Shown here in pieces: positions 24,901 through 36,100 of a stretch of 64,000 nt of DNA; the stretch's first letter is position 1; each line of letters opens with the position of its first letter. The translations under genes and the position numbers were made by a program. The notes under the pieces are model-generated. The model ran no database searches. It saw only the letters and a list, made by a program, of their open reading frames with translations, and was not told the origin of the DNA. Source of the stretch: Gavia stellata. Taxonomy: Eukaryota > Chordata > Aves > Gaviiformes > Gaviidae. The stretch covers positions 16,646,880 to 16,710,879 of the forward strand of contig NC_082603.1 in the NCBI RefSeq assembly GCF_030936135.1, given 5' to 3'.

Positions 24901-26815
24901 ACGTTAAGTACCAAGTCCAGGAATAATTTCATATTTTACTTAGGCAAATTAAGAGTGCTGTATTTTAATTTAATTCAAGGACCAGGTGTGAACACAGTGT
25001 TTCATGTGAGATGGAAGAACAGTTCAGCTATAAACGTTTTCTCGTATCTCTAAGTTGCGTTCCATTATATCCTATTTAACATAAAAATTAACTGCTGTTT
25101 ACCAGATTTGCTTTTTATTTAGAAGAAAAATCATTAATGTTGTTGAACCAAAGCTTATCACTTACAAGAAACATAACAAGCTTCTGATTACGTATGATTT
25201 CTTTGCCCTGAGGACAATGGCCAAAGTTAGTAAGTCAAAGGCAACTTCAAGTACACTGTGTTTTTCTGCCCCAGTATCTTCTTATAGCTGTCCAGAAAAG
25301 TCTGATCAAGATGTAGAACTTCATGGATTATATATGAGCAGACACTTTATCACCCAAACTGCATAGTCATTGATTACCATTCAGTCAGCTGATACGGTTT
25401 TTGAGCTAGTGGAAGGCTGAGTGGGGAGGGAGGTTTAGTGTAACTACTTTGTAATTCAGGAAAAAAGTATTATATCCAGGATGGTTCTTCACCATTAGTT
25501 TTTTTAGCAGTGGTCTTTTCCTGGCTTACCCAAAATTACCGTCTTAACCATTCAGGTAGACAGTAATTACAAATGATCAGAACCTCACTCTTGCAGCTTT
25601 TCAGTGTAGTTTTTAGATAAATAAATATCAGCAAACACTTGAAGCTAACAATTTTCAGCAAGGTATTGCTTACAAGTCTAGCGCAGTATCAAATTGCTCT
25701 ATTGAACTCAGCAATTTTGAAAAAGCTAGTAACACAGCTTTTCAATCATACTCCTTAAGAGCTGAAAATACGCTCTTTTCATCTGCTATTAACATACTGT
25801 GGTTTTCCTGCAATTCTGTTTCTACTTGAAATTTAGAAGGAAACAACCAACAATATTAAGATTCAACATTCATTCACACCCAATGTGAAACCATTATGAA
25901 CTTCTGATAGAAACAAGTCAGCACTTGCTGAAAGAGGATAAAGGAGCAAAACAGTTACCAAGTGTTGTACCATCAATGGCATTTAGCATTTATGTTCTCC
26001 TCATTTCACTGTTTCCACATCAATTCTTCACATCATAAAAATAAGAAATGCAACTGTATAGCCACAAGACGTAGCAAGGAGGTGCAGAGGAAAGTATAAG
26101 GCCCGCAGCCCTTACTTTCTTCAAGGCTGGATTTCAAGATGAGTTGGATCAATTTCCAAACAAGATTACACCCCAAAGCTGCTAGTGATACCAGGACATT
26201 CTACTCAGCCCCACGCTCTCCTGATCTGTTTAAAAGCGAAAGCCAAACCCAATCGTTGTAAAACCTGCCATACTGATTTGCAAAGAGCAATGTGGGACTA
26301 CTGACTGTTTGCACATTTTACAATAAGCCTAGCAATAAAACATCTGCAGTGCTTGAGTTTTGCTGTGCTGCTGGTTCTGAACGGTACTTTCTATTGCTCC
26401 AATTAGATTAGATGTACTGCGTTTGACATCCTACTTAGCTCAGTAACCAGCATTAAGGAGACACACAACAAAATTCAAGCTCCTCACGGCTTAAGCTGTT
26501 CCCTGTTCTATGCAGGGCTATTCACAACCCGAACTCCACTTTGCTTTCTGCTCTCCAAACATCAAAGCAACCAGCAGATTAGGCACACTTTTATAAGGGC
26601 AGGGTAAACAGGGTGAGCTGTGCTCTTCTGTATCATTTCCCTGCAACATCGATTTCCTCAAACCCTGCAAGAAAAGCAACAGGAATGGGAAAACCCCCCA
26701 AACTCGGAGGAGGTACCGAGCCGCAGGGGCGCGGAGGGACCCCAACAGGCTAACTCCCGAGCAGCGCAGCGCTAACGAGAAGCCGCTGGGCGCTCCCCCC
26801 GAGCCGGGCATTACC
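21975..26815 (-). other. TLCD4: TLCD4 5' UTR intron (inferred)
   Basis: The acceptor before the first coding exon is clear. The upstream donor is inferred to lie in the CpG island. Candidates on the minus strand are AG|GTAATG at 26815/26814, CAG|GTGCGG at 27243/27242 and CAG|GTAGCG at 27398/27397. The interval is AT-rich, with no recognised exon or repeat family. A spliced cDNA would settle which donor is used. Confidence 0.55.
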
Positions 26816-26886
26816 TAGCTTTCCCCGTCAGCCGAGGCACCCGCCGTTCCCACCGTGCCCGCCCGCGGCGGTAGCCCCGGACGGCT

Positions 26887-26888
26887 GG

Positions 26889-26918
<30 letters not shown>
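26887..26918 (+). repeat. (GGCA)8 microsatellite
   Basis: Eight perfect GGCA units lie within the CpG island. On the minus strand this reads (TGCC)n. If transcribed with TLCD4 it would fall in or near the 5' UTR. Confidence 0.95.
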
Positions 26919-26919
<1 letters not shown>

Positions 26920-27368
26920 CCGCCGCACACACCCGCCGCGCTTGCTCCGGCCGCGGCCACCCGCTGCCGCTGCCCGCGCAGTGGGAGGAGGGGGACAGCC
27001 GGCGTACTTTGCGCTGTCAGAGCGGCGAGCGCCGCCGCCTGCGGCCCGCGGCCCCCGGGGGCGGCGCCGCGCGGGGGGCGGCCCGTCGCGGAGGGAGGGA
27101 GGGAAGGGGCCGCTCCGCGCAGCCCCGCGGGGGCGGAGAGAAGGGGCTGCACCGCCCCCGCCCCGCCAGCTCCGGCCCTCGGCGCCCCGCCTGAGCCGCG
27201 GCCCCCTCCCACCCTCCCTTTCTCCCTCGCCGTCCGCCGCACCTGGGAGCGGGGCTACCGGGGCAGCGCCGCCGCCGCCGCTGCCGTCATGCGTCCCCGC
27301 GGGACAGCCATTCCCAGGCGCAGGAAGCTCCGCCGGTGGCGGCGGGGGGTCGGGCTGCGGCGGTGGGG

Positions 27369-27378
27369 CCTTAAAAGG
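27369..27378. promoter_or_regulatory. Perfect CArG box (SRF-type site)
   Basis: CCTTAAAAGG fits the SRF consensus CC(A/T)6GG exactly and is surrounded by very GC-rich sequence. An A/T hexamer in this setting stands out from its background. Function is inferred from the motif only. Confidence 0.5.
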
Positions 27379-30300
27379 GCCGAGTCGCCGCCGCTACCTG
27401 CCGCCGGGCTCGGCTCGCCGCCTGTGAGGGGAAGGCGACTTCTCCCGGCCCCTCCCGCCCGCCCGCCCCGCGCTGGCGGTCGCCGCGCCCTTCTCCACCG
27501 CAGCTCCCCCTGCCCCGCACCCCCGCGGGCCTCGGCAGCGGGGTCCGGGCCGCGGCCCCCCCCGCCGTGCAGCCCGGGCGCGGAGGCAGGGTGCTCCGAA
27601 GCGGCGGGCTGGCAGCCGCAGCCGGCGCGGCACCCCAAGCGCGGGCTGGGCAAACGGCCGCGCAGCAGTTGCGTTCGGTTAACTAAATAAATAACCCGGG
27701 GCCGTCCTTAAACTCGTCGTCAGCGCGGCTCAAAACGCAGCCGCTGTAACAGCGCACAGAAGCGGCCGCCTGTGCGGGCGGCGCGGCGGGGAGGGCCTCC
27801 GCGGGCGGCCAGCGTCCCGCCGGCCACCCCGGTACCGCAGCTGCCGCCACGAGCCTCGGAGCCTGCTCGCCGCCTCTGCGAGTCGGTGCTTGCATTACCA
27901 CGATGGACTCACGGGTCCCCCGATTCCGCTAAATGTACACGGCTGAGAACGGCTTATGTGCCGGGGGAGGAAAAACTCCTGTTAGGTATAGCATCTCGCT
28001 TTCCAGCAATGTTTCAGTCACTACGCCTTTCATTTATATAGCCCCCTTGTCTAACATCACGGGAAAAATGTTGATGTTACTGTTCGTGCCCTAGGAATCC
28101 ATTTATGCACTCCTTGATAGCACTGCACAGCATAGATCATAGGTAACGCACCCATCATATGGAGAACAGGTACTGCTGCTACTTGCTATTTTTGAAATTA
28201 AATGCTGTGATTTTTGTCAAATTATTTTTCATTTTGCATTTTTGAACTGTTGTATAGTACATAAAAATCAACGAGAAGCAAAATTATGTTGACAAAATTA
28301 AATACGATGATGAAAGGACTTTGTTTTTTACCAACTAGAAAGCATAATGGTCGGGATTCTGATCCTCTTGTCATGCTGCTACTATCATACATGTCCCAAA
28401 CCACGTCAACTTCCCATTTGCATTGAGGATTCCTTATCTTTCAGATCAATAATTTAAAAATTCTCCTCTCAAACAACGTAATGTTGAAGGTATTTGTATA
28501 TATCTCACAGCAGATTAAGCTGCAGCTGACAAACATCATCTACCCCAACCATGTACACTAATCTCTCATGCAAGATGTCTCCCACGGCAGGAATGCTATG
28601 GCTTAAGCCTGAACAGAAACTGATGTTGGCTTCCCTTAATATAGTGATCTGCGAAATGCAGAAACTCAGGTACTGATTAATGAGGCATTGAGCCATCCCT
28701 GCTGTAGAAATGGTAACCTGTAGGAGGTGAGCAGGGCGCACTGCCAGCATCTGTTGTTTCAAGCCATCTTGGCTTGATCCATTGCTGCACAAAAATCAAC
28801 TGCCAGGTAAGTGTGTAAACATGGGAACTATAGAAGTTTGACTTCCTATGGACTTGTGTCTTATGGTTGATCAGCTTTTAAACTGATTTTTGTTAACAAA
28901 ATTCCACAGGACGTTCTCAGCTGAGCGAAGGAGGAGATCCCATTCCTGCTTCCAACCTTCTTCCATTCCAGAACAAACAGACGGACAAATAAAGACAGCA
29001 ATATCATATCAACACAATTTCTTAGTGAAATTGGGATAAAAACCTCATCTTTTACTCTCATGTCATATCATTTTATTCCTGATATAAAGGAAGATTTCAA
29101 CCTATTTTCTATTATGTCTACAGTTTTTAGCAAAACAGAACAGCCACTAAAACCTAAGAACTGCATGGTGGGATCATAAACCACTTTCAAGATGACATAA
29201 ACTAGAAAAGTTCTAAGAATTTTTTCTTCAAAAGAAATTTTTTCTTGCAAAGAACAGTCCTCACTTTTTGCTTAACCTAATATCACCGACTTTGAAGTTT
29301 CTTTATACGTACTCCTTGCCCTCTTACATTGTAACAACTATGACAACAATCTTCCATACGGACAAGCAGCAGACCTCTGGGGTGACAGACGATCTGCAGT
29401 GGCAGTGAAGGCAGGAATGGTTGTCCTCAGGCCTGCAGGCGCAAGCAAGGACTCCTTCCACTCACGGTTGAAAACTAAAGGCTCTGAACAACAAGCTCTG
29501 GCATTTTTAGCTGCCGTGTTTTAAGATGTTATTTCTCCCAATTGCCTGAGGTCATGATCATTCTAGTAGAGCACAACAATGAAAGTAGGTGGGTTTTAAT
29601 ACACCAGCCTGTGACCTGGAATCTCCATCAGTGTGGTAATACCTAGCAGCAGGGTAAAACAGACAGTTAAGAGTGGTAATGTCTTAAACTGAACAGATAA
29701 TTCTGCCAGAGACCACATATCAGAGCTCTAAGCCTCAAAATAACCCATCACCCTTATGCACTTACAGGTTAGGAAGCACCTAGGAGAAGACAAACCAGAC
29801 TCTCCCCAAACATCTGTATCAGGCCTGTGTAGCACACAGCCTACCAAACAATTCCTTCGGCCTAGTGTGCTGCGTGGGTGAAAGAAACTAGTTTGACCTG
29901 CCTCACTGCTCACTCCTTGGCCCATGATCGGCACGTTGTTGAGCGTGCAGCAGATCATGACCAGAGCCAATGCCATCTTTCAACAGCCCAACAACACGTG
30001 CTGGGTTGAGCGCTGCTGACTGTAAAGCTGAGAATAGTGATGCATTGAGGATTCCTGGCTGGCAGCAGCTCTCTGTGTGAGCATACAGCAGGATCTCTCT
30101 CAGCTTTTTGATAAAGAGAATTTGCAGATAAGAGAGACCTGGCGATGGGAGTATGAAGGCATTGCAGCAGAAGGGAGGCCTGTAGACATGGTTAGACATG
30201 GCTACCATAAGTCCTCTTTTCCAACCAGAAATGTTCTCCAGTAAGATTTTGAGAACCGCCTGTATATCTGGGATTCGTGGCATCTAATAATCTCATCAGG

Positions 30301-32339
30301 TTGGATGTTACTGCATATGTGGAGCAGCCTCACCTTGGATGTCCCATGTCCAGCAATCCCAAAGAGATCCTCACAGCAAACACACTATGCCTGTATTGCA
30401 TGTGCAAAGCAATTCCAGCAAAAACAAGAGAGTACTCTACCACTCCTACAGTGTTGCATGAACTTACCACACAATTACTCTGAGCATTTCCAGTAAGTCC
30501 TAAAAGTATGAGGCTTACTGTACTTGCATGATGCAACTTGTGCACCTGTTTCTGCATCAGAAATACAGTAGCCAAAGGGTGGGATAAACAGTCACCAGAG
30601 CAGTATCACAGCCAAATGGTTGCTATGCAGTGACCACAGTTTGGCTTTCACAACTAGTACAACTCTTCCTCACTCCCTTGTGATGTGCAGCCACCATTTT
30701 CCAGCAGCTGCAAACCAAATTTGCCACTGCTAAATGGCAATGGTCAAGAAGTTCCCCAGTAACAAATGCAACTTCTGAAGCCAGGCTTAAGCAGGGAAGG
30801 GAAGTACGGGCAATGGGCTTGCTAATGTGAGGTGTAGAACAGAAATTTAGGAACACAGGGCGGAAAATAAAATTACTTTCCATGTCGATAGAGGGCACAT
30901 ATGCTGAAAGACCACAGGGAAGGTAGGGAGGACATGAAGGTATCACAACAGCATGCGCAGATAACGGCATAATTCTGTTGGCTTCAGCTGAATCATCTTA
31001 TTTACACTATGTAAGAGAAAAATTGGGCTCTGCCTTTCATCTATGCTTTAATTACAATTAAATTTCTTGGTTATATTGATGATTTTCAGCTTTATGCCAA
31101 TTAGGCCCAGGAATTCCATATACGAGGAACAAATTCTGCTGAAATAGAGGCGGTCTGCTAGGACAGGGTGGTAAAGAGACGGTAGCCCAACATAAGTAAG
31201 TTGAAGTCTGCAGTAATCCGTCCTCAGCCAAGCTGTACACACCTGTTCCATACCCTTCTCCTTCTATAATTGACTTTCAGGGTGGCACTTCAGGTATGGT
31301 AAAAATTTGTTGTCAGATGACCGCTTGTAACTCTCACTAAAATGTGTGAGAGGGATGTGACCACGAATAGAAAACTACACTGTACCCTTTCCTAAGTATG
31401 CCTGTAATTTCAGAATCGTGCTTTCTCATAGCTGAGCCTACCTCTGCCAAGAATGAAGCCTTTATCATGGTTGCTGTACTGAAAAGTGAGGCTTATGTGA
31501 GAAAGGAAAATATTTCTAGAGCATTTGAAAATTGTTTCAGTTGTGGTTTTGAACTTACAGAAGACATAACTAACCTTTCTGTCTGAATTTACCAACTGTA
31601 GTAAGAATAGAGTCTTAATGAATGTTTAAAGGCTGATCCATTTATGAAAGAAATTATATAACATGGTGTTGTAGCAGCAGTGGATTGAACTCAGTGACCT
31701 AAAAAATGCTTAAATTTATTTCCATCTTAGGAAGTTCCTAGGTCGACCTGTCAGCAGCAGGAGATATTCCCAGAAAATCAATTATACATGTAAGCAAAAA
31801 TATCATGGAGATGAAAGAACATATGAAAGAGCAAGCACAATTCTCCTTTCACAACACTGTGAATCAAGAGTAACTCCACTGAAGCCAACGAGTTACACTG
31901 GTGTGAGTGAGAGAAGAACCAGCTCCATTGTCTGAAAATTGCTCAGGCCACCCATGGAGTCCAATCACAGTAACTGTAGGCAGCTAATATTGCAGCGTTT
32001 AATTCGGAAAGCCCAAGACTGAAAAGAGGAGACTGAAAAGAAAGGATCTGAATTTGGTGTTAGCCAAAAAAACCTGAAAAATAGCAGGAAAACGGTGAAC
32101 GGAAAAGGAAAAAAAAAAGATTCCGTTTATAAAAAAATCTCCCCTCCCCCCAAAAAAATTGCATAGAAAAAAGAGCGAATTTACATGCTTTGGGTTTTTT
32201 TTCCCCACACCCTGCACGTACCCAGTTAACAGTTGCTGAGCTGTATGCTTCCCTGAAGGGAAAGTGTTACCTTCATTTTCCAAACAGCAGACATATTTTG
32301 TGTGTTGATGCATATTGTGTTATACCTACTCAGAATTAA

Positions 32340-33110
32340 GTGCTACAGAATGCGAGTCTTACCTTTCCAGCACAGGTCACTGTAACATATCCTGTCACAT
32401 TTTTAGGTAGCAGTGTACTAAATACCTTCATTTTCCCCTGCTTTTGTTTACTTCCTCTAAACACACCCTTCCTTTTTCATCTTACATCAGTTAGTTTAGC
32501 TTTCCTAGCTCCTGTCACCTCCCCATTTGAAATAGCATTTCTGCCAGTAGTACTTACTCTCAGTAACGGAACAGTGCCTTGCTTCTGGAAAGCTGTCTGG
32601 TCACTAACCTCTTCCTGGATCTCAGCCTCCCTTCTTCAGTTTTCTTCCAGTTTTTCCTGTCGTCTCTTCTCCATTTATCTCTCATCACATGCTGTCTCTT
32701 TCATCTAGTTACACCTCACCTCCAGCATTACCCTCTCTATTGGTATTATTGTCCTGATTATAACTGTCCAGAAGCTATTCAGGACCTGTAAAACAGCACA
32801 TTGTGAATTTACTATGCTGCATTACAAACCGCTACAGCGATGCACCATGTCAGCATTATGACAAAACATCAAACCGTATTAAGACAGATGTGCTGAATAT
32901 GATCCACAGAACTCAACAAGAACGCCATCTCTTTTTTTCTTTTCCAGGTCATTCTGTCTCCTCTTTTTCCCCTCTCCCACATTATCCTCTATTTTATTAT
33001 CACATTTTCCTTTTCTGTCACTTCATTTTCTTCCTTCCCACACTCATCCTCCCCTGGCTTCCTTCATTGTTCACCTCACATTCCTCCATGCGTTTTCTTT
33101 CTTCTGATGT
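32340..33110 (+). repeat. Pyrimidine-rich (C/T) low-complexity block
   Basis: Over about 770 nt the plus strand is strongly C+T biased, most densely at 32930-33110. A purine-rich stretch (about 32020-32130) lies just upstream. The two adjacent plus-strand open frames of more than 115 codons are explained by this bias, since stop codons need A or G after T. Confidence 0.7.
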
Positions 33111-36100
33111 GCTTGCACAAAAGACTACAACAGAGGCAGTACTGCAGCTTTGTTAAATGTGTCCTTGGCTCTTTAGTAAACAAAGCTGCACCTGGGTGCA
33201 TCTTTGGGATCAGCAAACTGAAGGTCTAGAAAGCATTCCATTCCCAAAGGCTTAAACCAGAGAGCTCTGAGATTAACATGACTTCTTGATTCCCTAATCT
33301 CCGAGCTGCAGCACACCAGAAACAGCAGGAGAAAGCTTGAAATAATACCAGACTCTTTTCTTCACATGCACATATTTCCTTTTGCCTTGTGTGAGTCAAG
33401 GCTCTTAGCAACAAGAGCACTGTGGAATGTGGTACTGAGTAGAATTTGATGATGTCAGAACAACAAAAAATGAAAGAAGATGTACTTTGTAATGGCATAC
33501 AATTGAAAAGCATGAAATAGGTGCCAAGCAGTGCTAAAAACAAACAAATTATTTCCCAACAATTCAACATGCAAAGGGTCAGAAAGTGATGCTTTTTTTA
33601 ATATTCAGACTGTTAATTAAAATCAGCATAATTCAAGTAGAGAACACAACAGTGCTTGTTGATACTAGGTATTTTGTTTTGCATGATAGCATCAGATTTT
33701 CAGGGGCAGCACATCAGGTAAAAAGACCGAGTGCACACTTGGGATAGTATCACTCATCTGTATGCTGAAGATAGCTTCTAAGCCCTGCTTAGATCAGTCT
33801 AAACTTTGGCACATGCCATAGCAGCTGCACAGCATTTAACTATGCCTCTTTCAGCACGCACCACGGTGCAGAAAAATGGTTTATTAAGATATTTTAATGG
33901 CAGATATATTCACCTGAAAAGGTTGAATAGTTTCTTCAGACAACAGAGTTTCCTCTGAGTGTCTGTCAATTTTTTAAGATTTTGCAAAAATTTGTCTATC
34001 ATTTTTAGTGATTTTTCCATCCTCTGTTGATCTGTGAAAGCCTTGAGGAAAAAAGGAAGGAAAATTATTTAGTGGCACGAGGAAACAATGAAACCTGGTG
34101 CACGCTCACATTATGTGTGTCTAAATGCTGTTGAAATCTACAAAAAAAAATCCTGAATAAGAAAACAAAGAATTGTTTTTCACACAGTTCTTAAATAGAG
34201 TACTCAATACTTGTAATAATTACATATTTTTCAGAGAATAACACAATTTTTAAATTTATACCTCTTAAATATTATGGGGTTTTAATTTCATATTTCGGGG
34301 TAGATATTAAAGTGGTGTAATACATTGTTTCAAAAGGAAATATACTTTATGTCCTAATTTTGCTAATTTAGGAGCCCCAGAATGTACTATTCCTTTTAAT
34401 TTTATTGCTAATTATGTCTTTTAGCAAAGACCCTCCTTCTAGCAGTACTACTTGTTATTATTGTAATTACTTGCAAATTTTGTATTGGCACTATTCTAGC
34501 TTCTTACCTAGAGTTTAATTCTAGTTTCCATTGATGTCAGCAGGCCTAGTGATTTCCCCCCTCTCTAGAGCCTTGATCTGTATGTTATTTCATACAGGCA
34601 GATTTCTGTACCTTTGTGCAATTCTAGTTATATGAAGGAGATCATGCTCTGTACTGTAACTTCCAAACCTAAGATCTAAGACAGCAGTCCTAGTAAGAAA
34701 GATATAAAAGGAGAAGAAACAGTACATTTAAATACATCCATGCTAAAACAAAGAACTAAAGCTTGCCTTTCAGATCAAGTCAGGATTTTTTTTAGGTTTC
34801 CACTTCCAGTAACACTGTTCAACACCATATAAATTTTTGCTGATGAGCAACACTCACTCTGATTGATGTACTCAGGTATCTACAAATATTAGAAAAAAAT
34901 GAATATAAAACCCAAGGATAATTAAAAACAAAGAAAAATACAAAAGTAATCCTAATTGTATATGCGATATATATGAAAAAATGCTAAGGTGAAGAGTTTC
35001 ACCATAAAAATGTATCATGCAAACATTATAAACAGCTTTGAAAAGTCTCTTTGTGAATTGCACCAAATATATTGTGTAATTGAATAAATTGCAGGAAAGT
35101 TGCATTGTAATATGCACTAACTACATCATCTTGGTTTGTTGGGTTTTTTCCCAGTGTTGCACATTTACTTTTATTTTGTTGTACACATACACATTTTGCT
35201 GTAATCATTTTACGGGGACTACTTAAAGAGCCCACATTTCAGCACCTGTTCATTTGATTTGCTGAATAATGGATATTACACATCTGGAGGTCCTCTGGTG
35301 ATACTCTCTTTTTCTACGTGGAAATTATGCCCCAGTGGAAACAGGAATTTCCCCACTGAAAGTGGGAACTTTCAGATTCAAGATATCTTGGGCAACAATA
35401 CCTGCACATATGCAGACCAGATGTGTAGTCCAATGCCGTGTTCTGCAGTGCACAAGTCAGATGTGTTCTGGACATACTGTACTCCACACATATGCACCGA
35501 GTGTTAGACTGGTCACCTCTGACTCACTGGATGTGCCAGACATACCACGCAGCAAGTCTGTGACATTTAGAATTCAGCAAATTTGATGCTCGTGTATGCA
35601 GGCCATCTGGGCATTGAACAAACTCTTTTATGTCAAGTTATCCTAGGGAAAAATACATGAAGCCAGGATACTGGAGCAGGTAATGCTCTGCACCTTGTGT
35701 AATTAATCTTTCTTTAAGAAAATACATATTTCAATAAATCTCCTTAAAACAGGGACCATCTTTTCATCTGACTTTTGCATAGTGCCTGTCCCAAAGAATT
35801 CCTGCATGTTGTAGCAATAAAAAAAAATAATCTGGATAAGAACACAGTACTTCATCCCCTTCTTACTGATTCTTAACTACAAAAATACACGACAATGGGA
35901 GAAGGTAACAAGTCCAGGGCAGTAACTCTTCAGTTTCACTTTGAACAAACTTTTTCTTTCTTTGTGTGTACAGTAGTCTTTAAAGGTGATTGCAGTTTAC
36001 GTTACAAACAGTTTCTCACTTAGATTTTTTAAAAAATAATAATAATTAAGGCTTATACAAGCTCTTGGCTTGACTATTATCTACTTAAGAATTGCTTGTA

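Larger units (their letters stand above)
26690..27910 (-). promoter_or_regulatory. TLCD4: CpG island, probable TLCD4 promoter and non-coding exon 1
   Basis: GC content jumps sharply, with dense CpG, between about 26.69 and 27.91 kb in an otherwise AT-rich region. It contains Sp1-type GC boxes (for example 27153-27167), a perfect CArG box at 27369-27378 and a (GGCA)8 repeat. It lies 5' of the first TLCD4 coding exon, which needs an upstream non-coding exon. Long open frames here on both strands are due to the lack of stop codons in GC-rich DNA and are not called as genes. Transcription in the opposite direction is also possible. Confidence 0.75.

Noticed and set aside
26811..27690. Several long open frames on both strands in the first CpG island (up to 190 codons)
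   Set aside because: Composed of Ala, Pro, Arg and Gly, open on both strands at once, as expected from GC-rich DNA lacking stop codons. No family was recognised.
32340..33156. Two plus-strand frames of 122 and 117 codons
   Set aside because: Explained by the C/T bias of the block. The translations are rich in Ser, Phe, Leu and Pro with no domain.
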